In this document: piece after piece, positions 58,564 through 64,000 of the stretch | Layout of the letters: the number at the start of each line of letters is the position of its first letter | Numbering within the stretch: the first letter of the stretch is position 1 | Assembly: GCA_023374045.1 (NCBI GenBank) | Contig: CM041778.1 | Location: forward strand, 93,622,839-93,686,838 | Reading direction: 5' to 3' | Origin: Limonium bicolor | Lineage: Eukaryota; Streptophyta; Magnoliopsida; Caryophyllales; Plumbaginaceae | Length of the DNA: 64,000 nucleotides | The notes under the pieces: generated by a model | The model's input: the letters and a program-made list of their open reading frames with translations, nothing else | Told to the model about the DNA's origin: nothing | The model's database searches: none | Made by a program: the position numbers and the translations under genes

Positions 58564-60059
58564 CAAGGTGTTGTATGGACCAAAAACATTGTTTAAGGTA
58601 TGGAAAGGACGTGTAATGATGGGGATTGATGTTTAATGATGTTATGAGGTTGTTAAGGACATGTTAGGTGAGTTTTAATGGCAATTAAGTGGGTGAAAAG
58701 TTGTATTAAAATGTGAGAGTAAAACAAGTTAAAAATGTTAAGTTATGTAACTAAGTTAATGGGGAGAAGTATAAGCATTAGACATTAAATAATCATGCTA
58801 CCCCGATGTTAATAAAAATACATGTAATGTTATCAGTTGTTCGAGAATTGCTCGAGGAACATAAGTGGACGTGGTAAAGTGGACTCCGGTGACAGGTATG
58901 GTTTTCTTGCAACCTGTGTCCTACCGGATTACACCGGCTTGTATGCCAATGTGTTTTTGAGTGTTGCCACCTTGTAAGATTAAAACATGTAATGAGTTTA
59001 TAGTAATTCATTTATGTGGCGCATCTGGTCTCCGATACCGTTTAACCTCAAATATGTGTTAAACCTTAGCTAACCAAAACTAGGAACACATGAGTGATCG
59101 GTATACGGAGTTGACGGCCCAAACCTTGGGAACGTGCTAACCACGGCTATGTGTGAGTTAGTTGGACATTGTTGTTGTATGCAAGTGTGTGAACCTCCCT
59201 TGTGCGCTTAACTCGGTTATGATACCGTATGGTGTGTGGATGTGGTAGGCTCCATAATGGATCTCTAACTACTTATTTATAAGTGTATATGTACTAATGG
59301 GGGGGTGAGGAGTCCGGTTGTTCCGGCCACGCGTGTGATGGACGGGAGTCGATATCATATCCGGTTCGGCTCTCTTGGTGTATGTATAGGTGGTATTCCA
59401 ATTTGGTTTCTACCTTCCCTTAGCTTATCCAAAGCTAGTTACTGACTCACGTCGGGCCACAGGGGCATACGTATGTTATTTCGGTGTGCTTGGGATTACT
59501 ATATCCGACACACCTTTGGTATAAGTTAACCGTTCTATATAACCGGACGGTAACGAGGATGGTAACGAGCTTAACATGGGGTTGGTAAAAATCTCTAGGC
59601 TCTCATGGTATACTAACTATGGTGGAAGGTTCCTTGTGAGAACCGATTTTATGGTGTTATGTAATGTTATGGTGCTATGCAATTCCCTTGCTGTGCTATG
59701 GTATATATGTATATATTGGATGTTTAAAATGAATGCGATGTCATCATGTGTGCGTCGAAACAAGAAAGGTGTTGTTATGTTTGTTATGTGAGGAATGAGA
59801 TGTGTTATAGGATATGGAGTATGTGGATCATGGAAATGAATCCCAGTTATGACAAGAGGCGTTTAAGGATAACCCGATTAGTGGGTACGTGTCGTTCATC
59901 AAGGAAGTAGCTCCGTTTAGAGGAGAGCCACTCCAGGGTTTAAGGAATCATTGAATGGTTGATTAAGTGTGGATGTGTTGGTTATAGGTTGAGCCATTGA
60001 GGCGAAATGTTATGTGTTGTATGTTTATGGCTCGTATGCATGATTTAAATATAATCAAC

Positions 60060-60185
60060 TGCATGCTAAGACGACAATTAGTTGTGCGTGGCCCGGTAGC
60101 ATGTGGGCTGCGGGATTACCATACCAGCAAAGGTGCTGAGCCCCTTGGGGGCCACCCTTTCTCTCCTTTTCTATTTCAGGTACAA
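60060..60185 (+). other. End-proximal multi-hairpin LTR module (family D)
   Basis: GCATGCTA, ACGAC (60071-60075)-AATTA-GTTGT (60081-60085), TAGCATG, CAGCA (60125-60129)-AAGG-TGCTG (60134-60138), GCCCC-TT-GGGGGC (60140-60152), a pyrimidine-rich tract, then TTTCAGGTACAAG. Confidence 0.8.
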
Positions 60186-60539
60186 GGAGCTGGAAGCCGC
60201 TCGAGAGTAGGACGGGGTAGATGTTTATACATGGGTAGCCATTTAAATGGCGTAAGCATTGTAAGCGTAGTAAGACCGAAATTGTTATCGGCATAGTTTA
60301 TAAATACTCGGTACAGTGGGAATGTATGTATATAATAAATGTTGAAAATGGAATGAGGATTGTATTGTGTAGTTGCTCGGGAATCTAGTCCATCAGACCG
60401 ATACAAATGTATACGTATTAGCCTTGTTAGCCACGTGGGTGGTTAACGGCGTGTAACACCATTGAATTAAGTAATGTGATGAGTTGAGATTTCCGCTGCA
60501 GATTGATGTTGAGTGTACGGTGGTGGTTGGGGTGTTACA

Positions 60540-63500
60540 AATAGTGGTATCAGAGCGAAAGTATCGCTCTGATGACTGAATTACCGAGCTTAGGAAGTAC
60601 CGAGTTAGGATTTAAGTACTTTGGGTTAAGGGTTGAGTGATAGCGTGAGAGATACGCTAGTAAGAAACTACCAGTGAATACTGGAAACCTACTATATCCG
60701 TCCCACCCTCCACAATCCCTGTTATATAACTTGGGAAACAACGCTAGAGAGATGGAAGTCCACTCTCATATTCGGGAATACCCGATCTGGCTGTTATTAA
60801 ATACCTTTAGGGTACGGAGAATCTGTCATACGGTAGATCCCGAAAACTGGGAATCCCGGAGACGGTCCCCATCTAAACAGTGTTAACCGCATTTCGTAGC
60901 GAAGAGCGAAGAATCAGTGTACAGAAGAATAGAATTTCCGGCAACCTGGGTCGACATGCCGAGCAGTCGAGAACAACCAGCTTGCTACGCACCGACCGTG
61001 CAACGGGCAAGAAATTGATCAATAAAACCCGAGACGAGCGTCTACGGGACTACAAACATTAAATAATACACCAACGGTATACCAACCGACAAGGGAACTA
61101 CAACGTAGTGCCCAAACAAGAGACAAGTCTCAGTAACCACGACAAGTGCGTGGAACGGGCTATAAAGAGGATACGATACTAAGAAAAAGGGGGACTCCAA
61201 GAATGGAAGACACCCCAGTTGATAACTACTATGTGGATACAGTGAGAAGTTACCCAAAGGTTATTGTCGAGACCGTAAGAACAAATAAGGGCCAACAAGG
61301 CCACTGATGACAGTACGGGTAAAAACAATACCACAGCCGGTATGTGTTGAACCGATAGCCAGTTAACATGGCGCACTTGCCATAGCAAGTGCTGCTATAA
61401 CCGGGCTATTCGAGGAATTTATAACCTCTACAAATACTTGGAGAAGTACAATAAAGTTAAATGTGATTGTCATAACAGTGGAAGGGCCTGTTAGCCTAAC
61501 CTCTGCAATTGGAAATACACCAGTCAGCAAGAAGCTAGACTTGGTTAAGGTAAGAAGATGTTGTGAAACCATGGAAATTTTCTTTCAAACTCAGATTTAC
61601 TCAAACCCTTTCTTTTCAAAACCAGTTTTTCTTTCAAACCAACACTTCTTTCCGACCTTCTTTTAAACCAAACCAGTGAAACCAGGAGCAATTGACAAGG
61701 ATACGATAGTGGATAAACCTTCCCTCGATTATGTTCGGGAAGCAAGGAATGAATATTGTCACGGGACAATATAAGGGAGTTGACAGCAGAATACTTCACC
61801 TAGGCGTGTGACGGACACTACGAGTGTACCAACTGGGTTGTGGGACGACCGCACTCCGATAGGAGCATGTGGGCCTGACAGACCTACTTATAGGTTAGTT
61901 GGGTAAGTAGTAATGTATCAGTATGATACCCCATATATGTATACGAGTAGAGTCCAGAACATGGGAAGTAGTCGGCTCCGTACTACGGTCAGCAGTATAA
62001 GTCAATCAAGAGCTAAGGATTACCATGAATGGTTGAAGTTAAGGAACCCAGTTAAGTTAACGAGATTAAAAGGATTAGTGAATTCCTTTCAAGGAGACGT
62101 TTAAGAGTTAGGAAGTGCGAAGTGCACAAACTGTTAAGTAAAGACATAGCATATGTCTTAAGGATCCTCAGGGATAAACATGATAGCTGGGAAGCAGGGA
62201 AAGGCAGATGCCTAATGTGGACACATTAATGTGCAATGAATGGGATGAAACTCCCAAAATGAGTACCTACACTAACAGGAAATGTTGATCTTCACAGAAG
62301 AAGATAATAACCAGTGAAGAACGCAAAAGGGCGTGGCTAACGGAATGTACCCATGAGTGCAAGCCAGATGTAATGGCATATGTTAGTAACACCCGGGAGC
62401 AATCCTTGAAGGGTGTTTGGATTGAACATTGTTAGATGGAGCAATATAACAGAAACACAAGATTTGGAACAATTACCCGGATTAAACACTGAAGGTAAAC
62501 CCACTTAAAAGTAGGACCCTAAGTTGCCAGAGAGATAACTTGGAAGGAATCATGACGGTAAGGCTTATAAGCCACAACAACCTGTATTATGTAATGTGAT
62601 CGGTTGCAGAAGTATATGTTACACAAGGAAATAGAGCGGAGAACGAACCACTGCTTTAAGAGTGGGGATACCCCTCGATATTGTGAGACCGCAGAAGCGG
62701 TAGTTATGTGAATCAAGTTCAAGAAATATGTGGAGGATGGACCACGTTGTTATTACCCCAGGGTGATTTGAATAAAATAATACGAAAAGAAATGCTCGTA
62801 CCAGTTGTGTACACAGGAAGAGTAATAAGCCTGATAGCAATCACCATAGGTGTGTGAAGCTAAATATGTAGCGAACAACGCTCAAGGAACATAAAGACTC
62901 AAAAAAATAAATATAAAATATAGTATATTCAAAAATCAGCCAAATAAGTGGCCAGATAAACCCAGCGTAATAGCGGAAGCTAATATAATAGCGGATGCAG
63001 TATAAGTTGATGTTGTATAATGAGTAAGGATACGGTGCGCAATAAGCGACCGTTCTGTGAGTATGGTTAGATGATAAAATGGGGAGTGAGCAGACTTATG
63101 AGTTAAACCCAGTGGAGGCACAACAGTAAATGATAACAAACGAACCGAGCAGTAAGCCGGTGACAAGTATTATGTGATAAGAATTTCGGTAAAACACAGT
63201 GTAAATTCCTATCGCAATCGCATGAGAGATTTACTGTCAAGAGTTTACGCCTCTGCACTCTGTATGACTGAGTGTTTTGGTATTGCACTTGTGCAGTAAT
63301 GATCAAGTGGGATAGCTAGGAATCAGAAGCATGGTAATTGTGGAGGAATAATGTTATAGTGGCCGATGCATAGGTAATGCAAGGCCGCAAGAATGGAAGA
63401 GTACTTGTACGAAACCAAAGGTGGAGGTATGGTTAAGAATAAGTGATAACAGTGGCACTAAATGCCAAATATCGGTATGGAATATACCCCAAATGTTGTA

Positions 63501-64000
63501 ATTAGCTGAGAGAGCACTACACACTAAGTAGTAGCTCAATCTCAACCGACAGTAAGTCGGTAGAAGCAAGTCAATCATTGTGAATTACATACTAGTTTAC
63601 GCTGTAAGCTATTGGAGAAGTGGATGGAAAATCGTGAAACTCACCGAATTCGCTCAGGGTAAAAGATACCATGCGTCGGTTGAGAAACCATTCTTCCCAA
63701 GATAAGGGTAATACATTAGAAATGTACAATACGGTAACAGTAACGGATGGGGCAAACTAGCTCTATAATTATCAGGGTTGCGCAACAGAGGCCAGTGAGC
63801 CCATGCGTCAGGTACCGGGTATACATTGCGAATATGAATGGATGGCTAGTTATCACTGCCTAAAAGCCTCACAGGCCAGGACCGAAACCGGTTATGAGTT
63901 ACAACTCCAATGCAAATTCTTGGTTTAGGAACTAAACCGCCAATATGGTTAAGATCCTCTAATCAGAATCCATTGTGTAATAGACCGCGTGGAAGTCAAA
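60540..64000 (+). mobile_element. LARD-like internal region D (non-coding), runs off the edge
   Basis: It follows the same order as regions A and B': ATTACCGAGC, GGGTTGAGTG, the hairpin TCGGG-AATA-CCCGA (60772-60785), the hairpin GCACTTGC-CATA-GCAAGTGC (61373-61392), CACCAGTCAGCAAGAAGC (61517), TACTTCACCTAGGCG, AAGACATAGCATATGTCTTA (62143), and GTAACACCCGGGAG near 62386. No frame exceeds about 80 codons and I see no gag, protease, RT, RNase H or integrase motif. With a 4.7 kb LTR and a non-coding interior this fits the LARD definition. The 3' LTR would lie beyond 64000. Confidence 0.78.
60545..60556 (+). other. Primer binding site inside a hairpin
   Basis: TGGTATCAGAGC is an initiator-Met tRNA type PBS. 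ATCAGAGCGA (60549-60558) pairs perfectly with TCGCTCTGAT (60564-60573) around the loop AAGTA. Confidence 0.9.

Larger units (their letters stand above)
55859..60539 (+). mobile_element. Complete giant 5' LTR, family D
   Basis: At 4681 bp it starts TGTAAAATACCCCAAACC and ends GGGGTGTTACA, followed by an iMet-type PBS, so it is a 5' LTR. Left flank GGTCT (55854-55858) is the candidate TSD; the partner lies outside the window. It contains the start-proximal hairpin (56297-56320), the TTTGCAGGTCAAAG block (57473), duplicated TTTAAGGGCCTAAG (57521 and 57544), the dyad array (58315-58563) and the end-proximal module (60060-60185). It is inserted into the family B LTR and so is younger than it. No protein-coding potential was seen. 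Confidence 0.9.

Noticed and set aside
60540..64000. Hidden gag-pol in the LARD-like interior
   Set aside because: I scanned for protease D-x-G, RT xxDD, RNase H and integrase HHCC/DDE motifs and saw none in any frame; three independent interiors (A, B', D) are all non-coding.

Overview
This window looks like plant nuclear DNA (flowering plant, species not determined) from a gene-poor, repeat-dense region. I found no host protein-coding gene, rRNA or tRNA. Almost every base belongs to nested LTR retrotransposons. The only recognisable coding sequence is two disrupted copies of one Ty3/gypsy gag-pol, plus a scrap of a second gag.

Layout, left to right. (1) 1-4253: a giant LTR on the minus strand (family D), running off the left edge. 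(2) 4254-about 5100: LTR tail, PBS and decayed gag N-terminus of another gypsy element. (3) About 5100-16036: the 3' end of a giant LTR (A), an iMet-type PBS and non-coding internal DNA of a large retrotransposon derivative (LARD-like). This is split by a complete 8.2 kb non-autonomous Ogre/Tat-like element (6600-14829, TSD AAGCT) that carries four tandem-repeat arrays instead of gag-pol. (4) 16037-25456: family B LARD-like pieces in both orientations, including a complete 4.64 kb LTR on the minus strand (20114-24753) with its PBS. (5) 25893-30748: a 4.86 kb solo LTR (family C) with perfect TSD GGAAT. (6) 31486-55858: a family B LTR interrupted by an Athila-lineage element (outer LTRs 32163-34089 and 50140-52067, TSD CCTCC). 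(7) 55859-64000: a family D giant 5' LTR, PBS and non-coding internal region, running off the right edge.

The largest structural feature is an 8.9 kb direct tandem duplication. Bases 30083-38957 recur as 38958-47775, so the Athila 5' LTR and most of its gag-pol are present twice. The join is inside the integrase coding region, at a six-base TTTTTG microhomology. The copies differ by scattered SNPs and many 1-2 base deletions.

The most unusual signals are structural and lie inside the giant LTRs. There are three: a mid-LTR array of GC-rich dyads whose stems change sequence between families while both arms stay complementary; a compact multi-hairpin module about 0.3-0.5 kb before the LTR end, recognisable in seven LTR copies from four groups; and a short hairpin near the LTR start that is exactly reverse-complemented between families B and D. 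The LARD-like elements encode no protein, so they would need enzymes from a relative. Their shared features (iMet PBS, an AAGGGGGGTAG polypurine tract, conserved hairpins) are what such a non-autonomous element would be expected to keep.
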